From: Megamonas hypermegale
GTDB lineage: Bacteria > Bacillota > Negativicutes > Selenomonadales > Selenomonadaceae
Reading direction: 5' to 3'
Length of the DNA stretch: 64,000 nt
NCBI GenBank assembly: GCA_002314325.1
Contig: DCFC01000010.1
Location: 77,558 to 141,557 of the forward strand
The translations under genes and the position numbers were made by a program. The notes below the pieces were generated by a model. It did no database searches, was not told the DNA's origin, and was given only the letters and a program-made list of their open reading frames with translations. Shown here in pieces: positions 34,715-45,102 of this stretch. Every line of letters begins with the position of its first letter. Position 1 is the stretch's first letter.

Positions 34715-35392
34715 TTGGATTTTCTTTCTTCTATTTTTAATCCTTTAGTAGAAGCATTGGAATTTGTTTTAGGTTTTCTTCATGATATTTTCAGTCTTGC
34801 CGGGATAGAATCTTATGGTGTGGCAATAATTGTTTTGACTATTATCATCAAGATGATTTTTTATCCGCTTACTGTAAAACAGGTTAAGTCGATGAAGGCG
34901 ATGCAGGAACTGCAGCCTAAAATGAAAAAACTGCAGGATAAGTACAAAAACGACCCGAAGCGCCTGCAGCAGGAAATGGGCGCACTGTACAGAAATGCCG
35001 GTGTAAATCCGCTGGCGGGATGCCTGCCTTTACTAGTGCAGATGCCGTTTTTAATGGGGATGTTTTATGCACTGCAAAGTCTTGATTACGGTGGAGACCC
35101 TACGTTTTTATGGATTGAAAACTTGTCTAATCCGGATCCGTTTTATATATTGCCTGTCTTATCAGCTGTAAGTACGTACGTACTGCAAAAACAGACGGCT
35201 TCATCTTCAGGTTCGGCTCAAATGCAGATGCAGATGAAGATTATGGCTGTTGTAATGCCTTTATTTATCGGTTGGATTAGCTGTAACTTTGCTGCCGGAT
35301 TGGTAATATACTGGATTGTAAATAACGTTATACAGATATTACAGCAGTGGTGGATGTATCGGCATGAGGATACAGCTGCGAAAAAGGAGTAG
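34715..35392 (+). CDS. yidC: Membrane protein insertase YidC/OxaA
   Basis: 225-aa YidC-type insertase with five predicted membrane segments, coiled cytoplasmic loop C1 (MKAMQELQPKMKKLQDKYKN) and a lysine/glutamate tail. It lacks the large periplasmic domain of proteobacterial YidC and also an obvious lipobox, unlike Bacillus SpoIIIJ. The hydrophilic-cavity Arg of the first core helix is replaced by Lys46 (TIIIKMIFYPLT). TTG 34715 follows AGGATGTGA. Confidence 0.94.
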   Translation: MDFLSSIFNPLVEALEFVLGFLHDIFSLAGIESYGVAIIVLTIIIKMIFYPLTVKQVKSMKAMQELQPKMKKLQDKYKNDPKRLQQEMGALYRNAGVNPLAGCLPLLVQMPFLMGMFYALQSLDYGGDPTFLWIENLSNPDPFYILPVLSAVSTYVLQKQTASSSGSAQMQMQMKIMAVVMPLFIGWISCNFAAGLVIYWIVNNVIQILQQWWMYRHEDTAAKKE

Positions 35393-35398
35393 TAGTTA

Positions 35399-36055
35399 AT
35401 GGCAAGAGTCATTGAAGTAACCGGTAAAGATATTGAAGAAGCTAAGAAAAATGCACTTGAAAAGTTGGATTTGCCAGAAGACCGTGTGATTTTTGAAGTA
35501 TTGGAAGAGCCTTCCAAGGGTTTCTTCGGTATTATCGGTACGCGAGAAGCTAAGATAAGAGCAACGGAAAGAGAACTTACGCCGCTGGAAAAAGGTCAGG
35601 ATTTTTTGAAAAGCGTGTTTAAGGCGATGCACAAGGATATACAGATTGAATGTATCGAAGAAGATATAAATTATAAATTCAATCTTATCGGCGATGATTT
35701 GGGTGTGCTTATCGGTAAACACGGTCAGACTCTCGATTCGTTGCAGTATCTGACGAACATGGCGGCAAATAAGAATATCGCCGGTGCCAGAGTTCGTATC
35801 GTTTTGGATGTTGAAAATTATCGTAAACGCCGGGAAGAAACGCTGTGTCAGCTGGCACAGAAACTTGCCAGCAGAGCGCGCAAATACAGAACAAAAGTCG
35901 TGCTTGAACCGATGAACCGGCATGAACGTAAAATAATTCATATGGCGCTTCAGGATTATGCTGATATTATTACGTACAGCGACGGTGTGGAACCGCATCG
36001 CAAAATCGTAGTCGATATTAAGCACAATAAAAATGAAGATTTGTTAATTAAATAG
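35399..36055 (+). CDS. jag: Jag/KhpB RNA-binding protein
   Basis: 218 aa with the three Jag parts in order: Jag-N (1-52, with PSKGFFGIIGTREAKI), a KH domain (about 80-145, with IGKHGQTLDSLQYLTN) and an R3H domain (about 150-210, ending SDGVEPHRKIVVDIK). It binds RNA and is linked to cell-envelope and division control in Firmicutes. It sits directly after yidC with AAAAGGAGTAG before ATG, and clearly belongs to the same operon. Confidence 0.96.
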   Translation: MARVIEVTGKDIEEAKKNALEKLDLPEDRVIFEVLEEPSKGFFGIIGTREAKIRATERELTPLEKGQDFLKSVFKAMHKDIQIECIEEDINYKFNLIGDDLGVLIGKHGQTLDSLQYLTNMAANKNIAGARVRIVLDVENYRKRREETLCQLAQKLASRARKYRTKVVLEPMNRHERKIIHMALQDYADIITYSDGVEPHRKIVVDIKHNKNEDLLIK

Positions 36056-36138
36056 ATGATTTGTTAAGCTGTGAAAGGGCTGTTTCCAATCTGTTATTAT
36101 TTGGGGCAGTCCTTTTGTGTCTGATTGGAGGGTTTTGG

Positions 36139-37536
36139 GTGAGAGATTTTGCAGATAATGATACGATTGCGGCTATAGCAACGCCGCCGGGAGACGGCGG
36201 TATAGGTATTGTACGCATAAGCGGCGAAAATGCGGGTTTTGTAGCCGATAAATTTTTTAAAGCGGCTAAGAAGGATTTTTCTGTATTGGATTTCAGAACG
36301 CATCAGGCCGTTTACGGAAAGATAATCGACGATAAGGGCAATATCATTGATGAAGCGCTGTGTATAGCAATGTGGGCGCCTAATTCGTATACGAAGGAAA
36401 ATGTGGTGGAAATACAAAGTCACGGCGGAAGTCTTGTCGTACACCGCATTCTGGAGTTGGCAATAAATCACGGAGCCAGACTGGCGCAGCCGGGCGAATT
36501 TACGAAAAGAGCGTTTTTAAACGGACGGCTGGACCTGTCGCAGGCACAGTCGGTCATGGATATTATTCAGGCGCGGACGGATGCTTCGCTGCGCATGGCG
36601 GCTGGTCATTTGCAGGGAGCTTTTTCGGCAGAAATACAGTCCATGCGTCATTCCATTCTGGAGATTATTGCGCATTTGGAAGCTTCGATTGATTTTCCGG
36701 AAGATGATATTGAAGATGTGGCCAAACAGGAAGCAGAAGAGAAAATAGATGCAATAAAGAACCGTATCAGCGAAATACTGAAAACCTTTCATACGGGAAG
36801 AATTTTGCGCGACGGTTTGATGACGGCGATTATCGGTAAACCGAATGTGGGAAAATCAAGTCTGTTAAATGCCTTGCTGCGGGAAGAGAGGGCTATCGTG
36901 ACGGATATTCCGGGAACGACGCGCGACAGTCTGGAAGAATATGCCAATATCGGCGGCGTGCCGCTTCGGATAATTGATACGGCGGGAATTCGCGAAACGC
37001 ATGATAAGGTTGAGCAAATCGGCGTGGAAAAATCCGTTGCGTATTTGCAGAAAGCCGATTTGATTTTGGCGCTGTTTGATGCCTCCCGGCCGCTTTCGCA
37101 GGAAGACTTGGATATAATAGCTATGCTTAAAAATAAAAAAGGCATAGTTTTGCTGACCAAAAAAGATTTGCCGGCCCAAATAGATACAGAGGATTTGCAA
37201 AATCTGCTGCAGGGAGATTTTAAATATATCCGTATTTCCTCAATCAATAAAGACGGCTTGAAGGAACTGGAAGAAGAAATAGTGAGCCGCGTTTATAGCG
37301 GCAATGCCGGACAGGCGGAAGGGTGCTTTGTCAATAATCTGCGTCAGGCGGAAGCCTTGCAGGCGGCGCAAAAGCATCTGGAAGAGTGTTTGAATACGAT
37401 AAGAATGGGCATGGCGGAGGATTTTATCGTTATAGACGTTCGTTCCGCCTGGGAAAAACTCGGTGAGATAACGGGCGATACGGTTGACGAGGATATCATC
37501 GACCAGATTTTCAGTCAGTTTTGTATCGGAAAATAA
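36139..37536 (+). CDS. mnmE: tRNA-5-carboxymethylaminomethyl-2-thiouridine synthesis GTPase MnmE
   Basis: 465-aa MnmE/TrmE that, with MnmG, modifies U34 of certain tRNAs. The N-terminal folate-binding domain (TIAAIATPPGDGGIGIVRISG) is followed by helical flanks and an inserted G domain with GKPNVGKSSLLNAL, DIPGTTRD and DTAG. The C-terminus ends in FCIGK, whose Cys is required. GTG 36139 is chosen because GGAGGG precedes it and the family begins close to this point. The longer reading adds an unrelated hydrophobic stretch. Confidence 0.96.
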   Translation: MRDFADNDTIAAIATPPGDGGIGIVRISGENAGFVADKFFKAAKKDFSVLDFRTHQAVYGKIIDDKGNIIDEALCIAMWAPNSYTKENVVEIQSHGGSLVVHRILELAINHGARLAQPGEFTKRAFLNGRLDLSQAQSVMDIIQARTDASLRMAAGHLQGAFSAEIQSMRHSILEIIAHLEASIDFPEDDIEDVAKQEAEEKIDAIKNRISEILKTFHTGRILRDGLMTAIIGKPNVGKSSLLNALLREERAIVTDIPGTTRDSLEEYANIGGVPLRIIDTAGIRETHDKVEQIGVEKSVAYLQKADLILALFDASRPLSQEDLDIIAMLKNKKGIVLLTKKDLPAQIDTEDLQNLLQGDFKYIRISSINKDGLKELEEEIVSRVYSGNAGQAEGCFVNNLRQAEALQAAQKHLEECLNTIRMGMAEDFIVIDVRSAWEKLGEITGDTVDEDIIDQIFSQFCIGK

Positions 37537-37563
37537 AAAGTAAACAGATGGGAGGAAAATTTT

Positions 37564-39444
37564 TTGTTCATTGCAGGAAATTATGATGTGATTGTCATAG
37601 GTGCCGGTCATGCCGGTGTGGAAGCGGCGCTTGCCAGTGCGCGTATGGGATGTCAGACGCTGCTCACGACGCTTAATATGGATAATATTGCCATGATGCC
37701 GTGTAATCCGTCCGTCGGCGGACCGGCCAAAGGCCATCTTGTGCGCGAAATCGACGCTTTGGGCGGTGAAATGGGCATAAATGCCGATAAGACATGTATT
37801 CAGTACCGTATGCTCAATACGGGAAAAGGACCTGCCGTACAGGCTCTGCGTGCTCAGGCGGATAAGAAGCTGTATCAGCATATGATGAAAAAAACATGCG
37901 AGCTTCAGGAAAATCTTGATGTCAAACAGCTTTTGATAGATGAAATTCTCTTTGGAAATAGTGCCGTAACGGGCGTTGTGGTGGAAACGGGCGAGGTATA
38001 TACGTGCAAAGCAGTGGTACTGGCTTCGGGAACGTATCTGAAAGGCCGGATTATCATCGGTGAAAATACGTATGACGGCGGACCGAACGGTCAGAGAGCG
38101 GCGGTTAAACTGTCTGATTGTCTGAAAAAGGCCGGCATTGAAATCATGCGCTTTAAAACGGGAACACCGGCGCGTGTTGACCGCCGCAGTCTTGATTTTA
38201 CTAAGATGATTATTCAGCCCGGCGATGATACGGTGCATAATTTTTCGTTCATGAGCGATGTGAAAACGCGTGAACAGGTACCGTGCTGGCTTACGTACAC
38301 GAATGAAAAGACGCATAAAATTATCCGCGATAATATCGAACGTGCGCCGATGGCAAATGGTATTATCAAGGGTATCGGACCGAGATACTGCCCGTCTATC
38401 GAAACGAAAATCGTGCGCTTCCCGGATAAAGAGCGTCATCAGCTGTTTATCGAACCGGAAGGACTGGATACGGAGGAAATGTATGTTCAGGGCATGTCGA
38501 CGAGCATGCCGATTGATGTGCAGATGGAATTTCTGCGCACGATACCGGGGCTGGAACACGTGAAAATAATGCGTCCGGGCTATGCTATCGAATACGACTG
38601 CATTAATCCGCTGCAATTAAAGCCGTCGCTGGAATTTAAGAATATAAACGGATTTTTCTCCGCCGGACAGACGAACGGAACTTCAGGCTATGAGGAAGCG
38701 GCAGCTCAGGGACTCATTGCCGGTATTAATGCGGCGCTTAAAATCAAGGGAAAAGAGCCGCTGATTTTAAAACGTTCCGAAGCGTATATCGGCGTGCTCA
38801 TAGATGACTTGGTAACGAAAGGCACGAACGAACCGTACCGTATAATGACTTCACGTGCCGAATACCGCCTGCTTCTGCGTCAGGACAATGCCGATTTGCG
38901 TCTGACGGAAAAAGGCCGCGCCGTAGGTCTTGTTTCCGATGAACGGTATGCGCGCTTTACGAAACGGCGCGACAGCATCAGACAGACGATAGAGCTTTTG
39001 AAGGAAATCAGAATACATCCGAATAAGGAAACGCTTGTCAAAATGCAGGAACTGGAGCTGGGAGCCATTCACAATACGGCGACAGCGGCCGATTTACTGA
39101 AACGCGACGGCGTAACGTACGATAGACTGGCGCAGCTTGTCGAGCTACCGCAACTGGCTGAAGATGTGAAAAAACAGGTGGAAATCTCCATCGTGTATGA
39201 AGGTTATATCAAAAAGCAGCTGGAACAGGTGGAACGCATGGAAAAACTGGAGGTCAAACTCTTGCCGGCGGATATCGATTATGATAAAGTATCGAGCCTG
39301 CGCGACGAAGCGCGGGAAAAACTGAGCAAAATACGGCCGATATCCATCGGTCAGGCCAGCCGCATTTCCGGCGTATCGCCGGCTGATATTTCCGTTCTGC
39401 TCGTTTATCTGGAACAGCAGCGTCGACAGGGGGATTTGGCATGA
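37564..39444 (+). CDS. mnmG: tRNA modification FAD protein MnmG (GidA)
   Basis: 626-aa FAD-dependent partner of MnmE. Dinucleotide-binding motif [17 protein letters not shown] is at the N-terminus. [22 protein letters not shown] and the second signature [17 protein letters not shown] follow, along with the helical C-terminal domain that contacts MnmE. Starts with TTG after GGGAGGAAAATT. It overlaps rsmG by four bases. Confidence 0.97.
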   Translation: MFIAGNYDVIVIGAGHAGVEAALASARMGCQTLLTTLNMDNIAMMPCNPSVGGPAKGHLVREIDALGGEMGINADKTCIQYRMLNTGKGPAVQALRAQADKKLYQHMMKKTCELQENLDVKQLLIDEILFGNSAVTGVVVETGEVYTCKAVVLASGTYLKGRIIIGENTYDGGPNGQRAAVKLSDCLKKAGIEIMRFKTGTPARVDRRSLDFTKMIIQPGDDTVHNFSFMSDVKTREQVPCWLTYTNEKTHKIIRDNIERAPMANGIIKGIGPRYCPSIETKIVRFPDKERHQLFIEPEGLDTEEMYVQGMSTSMPIDVQMEFLRTIPGLEHVKIMRPGYAIEYDCINPLQLKPSLEFKNINGFFSAGQTNGTSGYEEAAAQGLIAGINAALKIKGKEPLILKRSEAYIGVLIDDLVTKGTNEPYRIMTSRAEYRLLLRQDNADLRLTEKGRAVGLVSDERYARFTKRRDSIRQTIELLKEIRIHPNKETLVKMQELELGAIHNTATAADLLKRDGVTYDRLAQLVELPQLAEDVKKQVEISIVYEGYIKKQLEQVERMEKLEVKLLPADIDYDKVSSLRDEAREKLSKIRPISIGQASRISGVSPADISVLLVYLEQQRRQGDLA

Positions 39445-40160
39445 GCTTTACAAAAGAGCTGAAGGCTGTTATGGAAGAATACGGTTTAAACGCTACAGAG
39501 AGCCAGCTGGAGGCTTTTAACAGATATTATGAACTTCTTATCGAATGGAATGAAAAAATCAATCTGACGGCGATTACAGCGCCGAAAGAGGTGGCTATAA
39601 AACACATAGTCGATTCGCTCAGCTGTTACAGAGCAGAACTGTTTAAAGACGGAGCAAGTCTGATTGACGTGGGAACGGGTGCCGGTTTTCCAGGACTGCC
39701 GCTGAAAATTTTCTGCCCGTCGCTGAAGTTGACACTGCTTGATTCGCTCAATAAGCGGATTAAGTTTCTGCAGCTTGTAGTAGATGAGCTGGGACTTAAG
39801 GATGTGGAAGCCGTTCATGCCAGAAGCGAAGAAGCGGCGCGCAATAAGAAATATCGGGAACAATTCGATTTGGCGACGGCAAGAGCCGTAGCCCGCCTGC
39901 CGATTATCTGCGAATACTGCCTGCCGTTTGTAAAGCCGGGCGGAACGTTCATTGCGCTTAAAGGGCGCCAGTACGAGGAGGAGGCGCTTGAAGCGCAAAA
40001 AGCCGTGAAAGTGCTGGGCGGTGAAATTACGGCGACATTGCCGGTGAAATTGCCGGAAATTGAGGATAAACGCGCCGTTATTTATATCAAAAAAATAAAA
40101 CCGACTCCGAAAACGTATCCGCGCAAAGCCGGAACGCCGGAGCGCAATCCGATAAAATAG
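39441..40160 (+). CDS. rsmG: 16S rRNA (guanine-N7)-methyltransferase RsmG (GidB)
   Basis: 239-aa SAM-dependent methyltransferase that modifies G527 in 16S rRNA. The SAM-binding loop is [15 protein letters not shown], and [13 protein letters not shown] follows. The C-terminal tail is short and basic. ATGA overlap with mnmG shows coupling. In many bacteria parA-parB follow directly, but here the operon ends in a terminator and the par genes are missing. Confidence 0.96.
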   Translation: MSFTKELKAVMEEYGLNATESQLEAFNRYYELLIEWNEKINLTAITAPKEVAIKHIVDSLSCYRAELFKDGASLIDVGTGAGFPGLPLKIFCPSLKLTLLDSLNKRIKFLQLVVDELGLKDVEAVHARSEEAARNKKYREQFDLATARAVARLPIICEYCLPFVKPGGTFIALKGRQYEEEALEAQKAVKVLGGEITATLPVKLPEIEDKRAVIYIKKIKPTPKTYPRKAGTPERNPIK

Positions 40161-40165
40161 AAAAT

Positions 40166-40206
40166 AAAGCTATGATAAGATGAGTAATTTTATCATAGCT
40201 TTTTGT
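40166..40206 (+). terminator. Terminator of the rpmH-rsmG block
   Basis: AAAGCTATGATAA / TTATCATAGCTTT stem followed by T-rich sequence. Confidence 0.9.
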
Positions 40207-40322
40207 TATATTATGAGAAGATATATAGCAAAATAATGCACAATATAATCAAAACATATTGAAAGTATAATCAGAATGTTTTAAAATGCAAATAAGAAAT
40301 TTATTGGCAAGGATGTGAAAAC

Positions 40323-41705
40323 ATGACGGGTACAACATATGAGAAAAAGGAAACCTTTTTTACGAAGGATAAAGCTTTTTACCGGACTTTCTGGGGAATG
40401 ACACTGGTGGTGGCGCTGCAAAATCTTGTCGCTTTCAGCGTCAATATGACGGATAATATCATGCTCGGCAATTACAGCCAGGAAGCTCTTTCCGGCGCGG
40501 CAATCGTCAATCAGATTTTCTTCGTCGTGCAGCAGATAACGTTCGGCATCGGCAACGCCATGGTAATGCTCGGCTCGCAGTACTGGGGCAGGAAAAAGAC
40601 GGGTCCGATTTGCGAAATAACGGGAATTGCTTTGAAGATAGGTTTTATTTTCAGCGCTATTATCGTTCTGGCATGCAGTTTCTTTCCGGTGGAGTTTTTG
40701 CAGCTGTTTACAAATTCAACGCCGATTATACAAGAAGGCTGCGATTATCTTTATCTGATGCAGTGGACATTCGTCTTGTTTATATTCAGCAGTATTTTAA
40801 TGTCGACACTGCGCAGTGTGGAAACAGTCAAGATTTCTTTTTATATTTCCGTCATGTCGCTTATTGTCAATGCGGGGATAAATTATACGCTCATATTCGG
40901 TAATTTCGGTTTTCCGCAGATGGGTATAACGGGTGCGGCTGTCGGCACACTGGCGGCGAGAATTCTCGAACTTGCTGTTATTGTGTTTTATCTGTTTAAA
41001 CTGGATATGAAGATACGGATTTTTACATATGGCAATATTTTTAAAAGCTCTGCCGTGCTGAAAAAGGACTTTTACAAGGTGCTTATTCCGATTATTATCA
41101 ATCAGACGCTGTGGGCGGTGTCCATTCCGATACAGACGGCCATACTCGGTCATCTGTCCGATGATGCCATTGCGGCCAATTCCATTTCGTCAACGTTTTT
41201 CCAGTATCTGAAAGTGATTGTAATAGCACTGTCATCTGCTTCCAGCGTGCTTATCGGCATTGCCATAGGACGCGGCGACATGGCGCGGGTTCGCTCTGAT
41301 GCGCGGACGATGTCCGTCATTTATGTAGTGGTAGGCGTTATTTTAGCTATTGTGCTGTATTTACTGCGATATCCGCTTTTGTCGCTGTATCAGCTGACGG
41401 ATACGGCAATGGTGCTGTCGCTTAATCTAATCATCGTCATGAGCTTCGTAATGGTCGGTATGGCGTATCAGATGCCTGTTCTGGTAGGTATAATTCAGGG
41501 CGGCGGCGATACGAATTTCGTTGTTAAATTGAATATAATCAGTATGTGGTTGATTGTAATGCCGCTGTCGTTTCTGGCGGCTTTCGTATGGCATTGGCCG
41601 GTGGAACTTGTCGTGCTCGTTATTCAGTCGGACCAGATTTTTAAATGTCTGCCTGCTTTTATCCGTTTCAGGAGCTATAAATGGATACGCAATTTGGCAA
41701 GATAA
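40323..41705 (+). CDS. MATE family efflux transporter
   Basis: 460-aa multidrug and toxic compound extrusion protein with 12 predicted membrane segments in two six-helix halves. Family hallmarks are FWGMTLVVALQNLVAFSVNMTDNIMLG near the N-terminus (shown here as the two blocks FWGMTLVVALQNLVA and NMTDNIMLG) and GIIQGGGDTNFV in the second half. It expels cationic compounds using Na+ or H+. ATG follows AAGGATGTG. Substrate unknown. Confidence 0.92.
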   Translation: MTGTTYEKKETFFTKDKAFYRTFWGMTLVVALQNLVAFSVNMTDNIMLGNYSQEALSGAAIVNQIFFVVQQITFGIGNAMVMLGSQYWGRKKTGPICEITGIALKIGFIFSAIIVLACSFFPVEFLQLFTNSTPIIQEGCDYLYLMQWTFVLFIFSSILMSTLRSVETVKISFYISVMSLIVNAGINYTLIFGNFGFPQMGITGAAVGTLAARILELAVIVFYLFKLDMKIRIFTYGNIFKSSAVLKKDFYKVLIPIIINQTLWAVSIPIQTAILGHLSDDAIAANSISSTFFQYLKVIVIALSSASSVLIGIAIGRGDMARVRSDARTMSVIYVVVGVILAIVLYLLRYPLLSLYQLTDTAMVLSLNLIIVMSFVMVGMAYQMPVLVGIIQGGGDTNFVVKLNIISMWLIVMPLSFLAAFVWHWPVELVVLVIQSDQIFKCLPAFIRFRSYKWIRNLAR

Positions 41706-41755
41706 TGATATAATAATCTTAGTTTTTGAGAAAATATATCATTTGGAGGTGTATT

Positions 41756-42133
41756 TTGCTGCGTTATTTATGGTTGACTCTGGGCTGTATGAGTTTTTTG
41801 CTGGGAACGGCCGGTATCTTTCTGCCGCTTTTGCCGACCGTTCCGTTTTATATGCTGGCGCTGTTTTGTTTTGCCAAAGGCTCGGAAAAAATGCACCGCT
41901 GGTTTGTGCAATCCGATTTATATAAAAAGCATGCGGCCGATTTCATGCAGAAAAAAGAGATGACATTAAAGGCAAAAATAAATGTCATGGTTACGGTAAC
42001 ACTGCTGATGGGATTGGCACTTTGGCTTTTACCGGAGGAAATGTACATCGGTTATCTGATAATAGGTACGGCGTGGACTGTTCATGTATTGTATTTTATT
42101 TTCGGTATAAGAACAAAGATAAAAATGAAATAG
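41756..42133 (+). CDS. YbaN family (DUF454) membrane protein
   Basis: 125-aa small inner-membrane protein of the YbaN/DUF454 family. The signature LGTAGIFLPLLPTVPFYMLA lies at the first helix and FAKGSEKMHRWF after the second. Two further hydrophobic segments are in the C-terminal half. TTG 41756 is chosen because GGAGGTG lies seven bases upstream. Function unknown. It follows the MATE gene by 50 bp and may be co-transcribed. Confidence 0.88.
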   Translation: MLRYLWLTLGCMSFLLGTAGIFLPLLPTVPFYMLALFCFAKGSEKMHRWFVQSDLYKKHAADFMQKKEMTLKAKINVMVTVTLLMGLALWLLPEEMYIGYLIIGTAWTVHVLYFIFGIRTKIKMK

Positions 42134-42193
42134 TTTATTTTTCTTTGCGTGATAAGGAAAAAGCATATGGTGCAATATAATTGCACCAAACTA

Positions 42194-43072
42194 CTACTTT
42201 GCTTTGGCAAGCAGAAAAACGGTACTCAGGATAAAGGCGGCGCCGATTAGTTCAATCAGAGAGAATGATACGTGCAGAAATACGGCTGACAGGATAATAG
42301 AGCAGAGCGGTTCACCGACTGTCAAGATGCTTGCCTGTGTCGGCGGCAGGTAGTCGAGACTTTTCAGGTAAAAGCAAAATGCAATGACGGTGCCGAACAG
42401 TATCATGCCGAGTATGGCGCCGAGCGTATAGAGCGTTATTTCGCCGGGAACAGCAAACGGATTGTTGAAGCAGGAAATGAACAGTCCGCCGAACAGCATA
42501 CTCCAGCCCATGACGTTTGTCGGCGAATATTTTGCGAGGATTTTACGCGGCTGGAGTGTGTAGAATACGCAGCACAGAGCGGAACCGATACCGGCAATCA
42601 GCGCCAGCGGCGAAAGGACGATGGATGTAAAATCGCCTTTCGTGACGATGAGAACGGTGCCTATGATGGCAAGCAAAATAGAGATGAGTTCAAGTCCCGA
42701 CGGGCGTTTATGCTTGACGATGAGCGTATAAAGCATGATGAAGACCGGCAGCAGGAATACTAAAATCGTGGCAGTCGGCGCGTTGCTGTAGTTTATGGAT
42801 ACGTAAAAGCCGTACTGCGAGCCTAAAAGACCGAATATACCGAGCATGATAAGCCCCAGTGTATTTTCTTTCAGGACTTTGAAGATGTTTTTTTCGTAAA
42901 AGAAACGGGTTATAATGAGCAGGATTAGGCCGCTGGCCAGAAGGCGCGTATTGACGAGCCATTCCGGCGTAAAATGCTTTTGGCTGATTAAATACTGGAC
43001 GAGGATACCGACAAGTCCCCACATGGCGGTGGAGGACAGAACCATCAATACGCCTTTTAAGTGATTGTTCAT
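42194..43072 (-). CDS. EamA/DMT superfamily transporter
   Basis: 292-aa drug/metabolite transporter with ten predicted segments in two EamA repeats (about 5-140 and 150-288). The repeat signatures GSQYGFYVSINYSNAPTA and YLPPTQASILTVGEPL, each near the end of a repeat, are typical. It probably exports an amino acid or metabolite. The gene is unrelated in close detail to the EamA gene at 45666. Substrate unknown. Confidence 0.9.
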   Translation of the reverse strand: MNNHLKGVLMVLSSTAMWGLVGILVQYLISQKHFTPEWLVNTRLLASGLILLIITRFFYEKNIFKVLKENTLGLIMLGIFGLLGSQYGFYVSINYSNAPTATILVFLLPVFIMLYTLIVKHKRPSGLELISILLAIIGTVLIVTKGDFTSIVLSPLALIAGIGSALCCVFYTLQPRKILAKYSPTNVMGWSMLFGGLFISCFNNPFAVPGEITLYTLGAILGMILFGTVIAFCFYLKSLDYLPPTQASILTVGEPLCSIILSAVFLHVSFSLIELIGAAFILSTVFLLAKAK

Positions 43073-43136
43073 TTTTTGTTTAGATACTCCTTTGTTTTTC
43101 TGATAGTTAATTTTTGTTATAATAGAATTAATAACC

Positions 43137-43260
43137 TGTTGTTAATAAAACATCGAGCCTATAATCAGCAGTATAATACTTTATATTCGTTCGATGTTAG
43201 CACTTAACCTCACTAAATACAAAGTATTATACTGCTTTGGCGTATTAACTGGTACAACAT
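43137..43260. repeat. Palindromic repeat P (copy 3, inverted)
   Basis: Same element as at 1510 but in reverse orientation: CAGTATAATACTTTATATTCG..CATCGAGC-side first, CACTTAACCTCAC centre, CAAAGTATTATACTG arm. The outer ends TGTTGT / ACAACA are complementary. It lies between the EamA gene and ung, where both flanking genes start. Confidence 0.85.
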
Positions 43261-43294
43261 GTGATTAATACATAAAAAAGAGGTGTTAACGAAT

Positions 43295-43969
43295 ATGGAA
43301 ATTTTTCATAATGATTGGGCGCAATATCTCAATGCGGAACTGAAAGAGCCGTACTACCAGCAGCTTAGGCAGTTTTTAATCAGTGAATACAAGACGCGGC
43401 AGATTTTTCCGGATATGTACGATATTTTCAATGCGCTGCATTATACGAGCTATCATGATACGAAAGTCGTCATTTTGGGACAGGACCCGTATCATGGCGA
43501 CGGGCAGGCGCACGGACTCAGCTTTTCAGTGAAACCGGGCGTAAAACCGCCGCCGTCGCTTGTCAATATATTCAAGGAACTGCATGATGATTTGGGCTGC
43601 TTTGTGCCGAACAACGGCTGTTTAAAGCCGTGGACGGAGCAGGGCGTACTGCTTTTAAATACAGTGCTTACGGTGCGGGCGCATCAGGCCAATTCGCACC
43701 GCAATATGGGCTGGGAACAGTTTACCGATAAAATCATTGAACTTTTAAATGAACGGGAAAAACCGATTGCCTTTATTCTTTGGGGAGCACCGGCGCGGCG
43801 TAAGAAAAAGATGATTACCAATCCGCGCCATTTCATTGTGGAGTCGGCTCATCCGAGTCCGCTTTCGGCATTCAACGGCTTTTTCGGTAGCAGACCGTTT
43901 TCCAAAGTGAACAGTTTTCTGGAAAGTGTCGGCGAAAAACCGATTGACTGGCAGATACCGAATATTTAG
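43295..43969 (+). CDS. ung: Uracil-DNA glycosylase
   Basis: 224-aa family 1 UDG, which removes uracil from DNA. The catalytic water-activating motif is GQDPYHG with Asp64, and the second motif is HPSPLSA with His186, numbered as in the E. coli enzyme. Start 43295 is chosen over a GTG at 43283 because AAAGAGG sits directly against the GTG. Its last four bases overlap the 3' end of the convergent rluA-like gene. Confidence 0.97.
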   Translation: MEIFHNDWAQYLNAELKEPYYQQLRQFLISEYKTRQIFPDMYDIFNALHYTSYHDTKVVILGQDPYHGDGQAHGLSFSVKPGVKPPPSLVNIFKELHDDLGCFVPNNGCLKPWTEQGVLLLNTVLTVRAHQANSHRNMGWEQFTDKIIELLNEREKPIAFILWGAPARRKKKMITNPRHFIVESAHPSPLSAFNGFFGSRPFSKVNSFLESVGEKPIDWQIPNI

Positions 43970-44826
43970 AGCAGTTTCTGCATATCGGCAGGCAGCGGAC
44001 TTTCGACAGTTATTTCTTCATGTGTGAACGGGTGTGTGAATTGCAGTCTGTAGGCATGCAGTGCATGACGCGTTATTAAATCGCGTCGGCCGCCGTACAG
44101 GTCGTCGCCGAGCAGCGGATGGCCGAGATGCGCCATATGCACGCGGATTTGGTGGGTACGTCCCGTTGCAAGATTTAGTTCGACTAAAGAGTAATCCGGA
44201 TACGTTTTCAATGTGCGGTAATACGTAATGGCTCTTTTGCCGTCAAGGGAAACTTGGTGCAGGATAATGCTGTCTGCGGCGCGTCCGATAGGAGCATCTA
44301 CGGTGCCGTCCGGCGGTGAGATACTGCCGTGCACTATAGCCAGATAATACCGTTTCAGTTGCTGATGATTGCCGCCGAAAAGGTGCTGAAGCTGCGGCAG
44401 CTTGGCAAATACGACAAGCCCTGAAGTATTGCGGTCGAGGCGGTAGAGCGGATGACAGCCGATTTGCTGCCCCGTTTTCTGGAAATGGTGCATGACGGCG
44501 TTGGCCAGCGTGTTTTCCGCCTCAAAAGTAAGCGGGTGGGTGAGCATGCCTGCCGGTTTAGCGGCAATCAGCATATATTCGTCTTCATAGCAGATTGTGA
44601 GCGGCAGGTCAGCCGGTATAACTTTGGACTGTTCGGTGATACGGTATTCGATAATATCGCCCGGCTTTACGACGGCGCGCGTCGGAGCTGTTTTTTGTCC
44701 GTTCAGGAAAAATTCGTTCTGCCGCTTGATTTTCTTCCAGAGGGAAGAGGAGATATTTTCGTGGCGTTTTAAATAGTCCTTGGCAGTCTGTTCTTTTACA
44801 TTGGCTTTAACGATATATTTTGGCAT
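43966..44826 (-). CDS. RluA family pseudouridine synthase
   Basis: 286-aa pseudouridine synthase of the RluA/RluD group. A weak S4-like N-terminus (about 1-75) is followed by the catalytic motif [15 protein letters not shown], in which Asp is the nucleophile, and [21 protein letters not shown] near the C-terminus. ATG 44826 follows CAAGGAGAATT. Longer in-frame readings have no ribosome binding site. The target RNA position is unknown. It follows the atpZ-like gene by 11 bp on the same strand. Confidence 0.93.
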   Translation of the reverse strand: MPKYIVKANVKEQTAKDYLKRHENISSSLWKKIKRQNEFFLNGQKTAPTRAVVKPGDIIEYRITEQSKVIPADLPLTICYEDEYMLIAAKPAGMLTHPLTFEAENTLANAVMHHFQKTGQQIGCHPLYRLDRNTSGLVVFAKLPQLQHLFGGNHQQLKRYYLAIVHGSISPPDGTVDAPIGRAADSIILHQVSLDGKRAITYYRTLKTYPDYSLVELNLATGRTHQIRVHMAHLGHPLLGDDLYGGRRDLITRHALHAYRLQFTHPFTHEEITVESPLPADMQKLL

Positions 44827-44837
44827 AATTCTCCTTG

Positions 44838-45056
44838 TCAGTCGTTTACATCTTTTATTTTCTGGTAGGCGGTGTATATTGCTGTAATCATGCCCAGAAC
44901 GATGCCGATTAAAGTACATACAGGCGCGGCGGCGAAATATTCATCGGCTTTGCGTCCCAGGAATATGCACAGACCGATGGTTATGACGAAATGAAAACCG
45001 ATACCGCTGACAAAAGCGAATGTTTCCCAGGTTGATTTTGGTTTTTTGGCAGTCAA
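44838..45056 (-). CDS. atpZ: AtpZ/AtpI-like small membrane protein
   Basis: 72 aa with two hydrophobic helices (FAFVSGIGFHFVITIGLCIFL split as about 14-34, and 43-62 with the PVCTLIGIVLGMITAIYTAY loop). This matches the AtpZ/AtpI family that normally heads F1Fo-ATPase operons and assists c-ring assembly or Mg2+ supply. Here it is an orphan beside an rluA-like gene. TTG 45056 is chosen because GAGGTG lies seven bases before it. Confidence 0.75.
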   Translation of the reverse strand: MTAKKPKSTWETFAFVSGIGFHFVITIGLCIFLGRKADEYFAAAPVCTLIGIVLGMITAIYTAYQKIKDVND

Positions 45057-45102
45057 AGAAATCACCTCAATATAAAGATAAAATGGAAAGGGTAGTGATA
45101 AT

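Noticed and set aside
36061..36138. Longer MnmE start at 36061
   Set aside because: It would add a hydrophobic stretch foreign to MnmE. GTG 36139 has GGAGGG at the right distance.
37240..38616. 458-aa minus-strand reading frame
   Set aside because: It lies antisense across mnmE and mnmG, both intact. Its His/Arg/Phe-rich composition is typical of a shadow frame.
43137..43260. CRISPR repeats or an insertion sequence
   Set aside because: The P elements are single, palindromic, widely spaced and carry no transposase or spacers.
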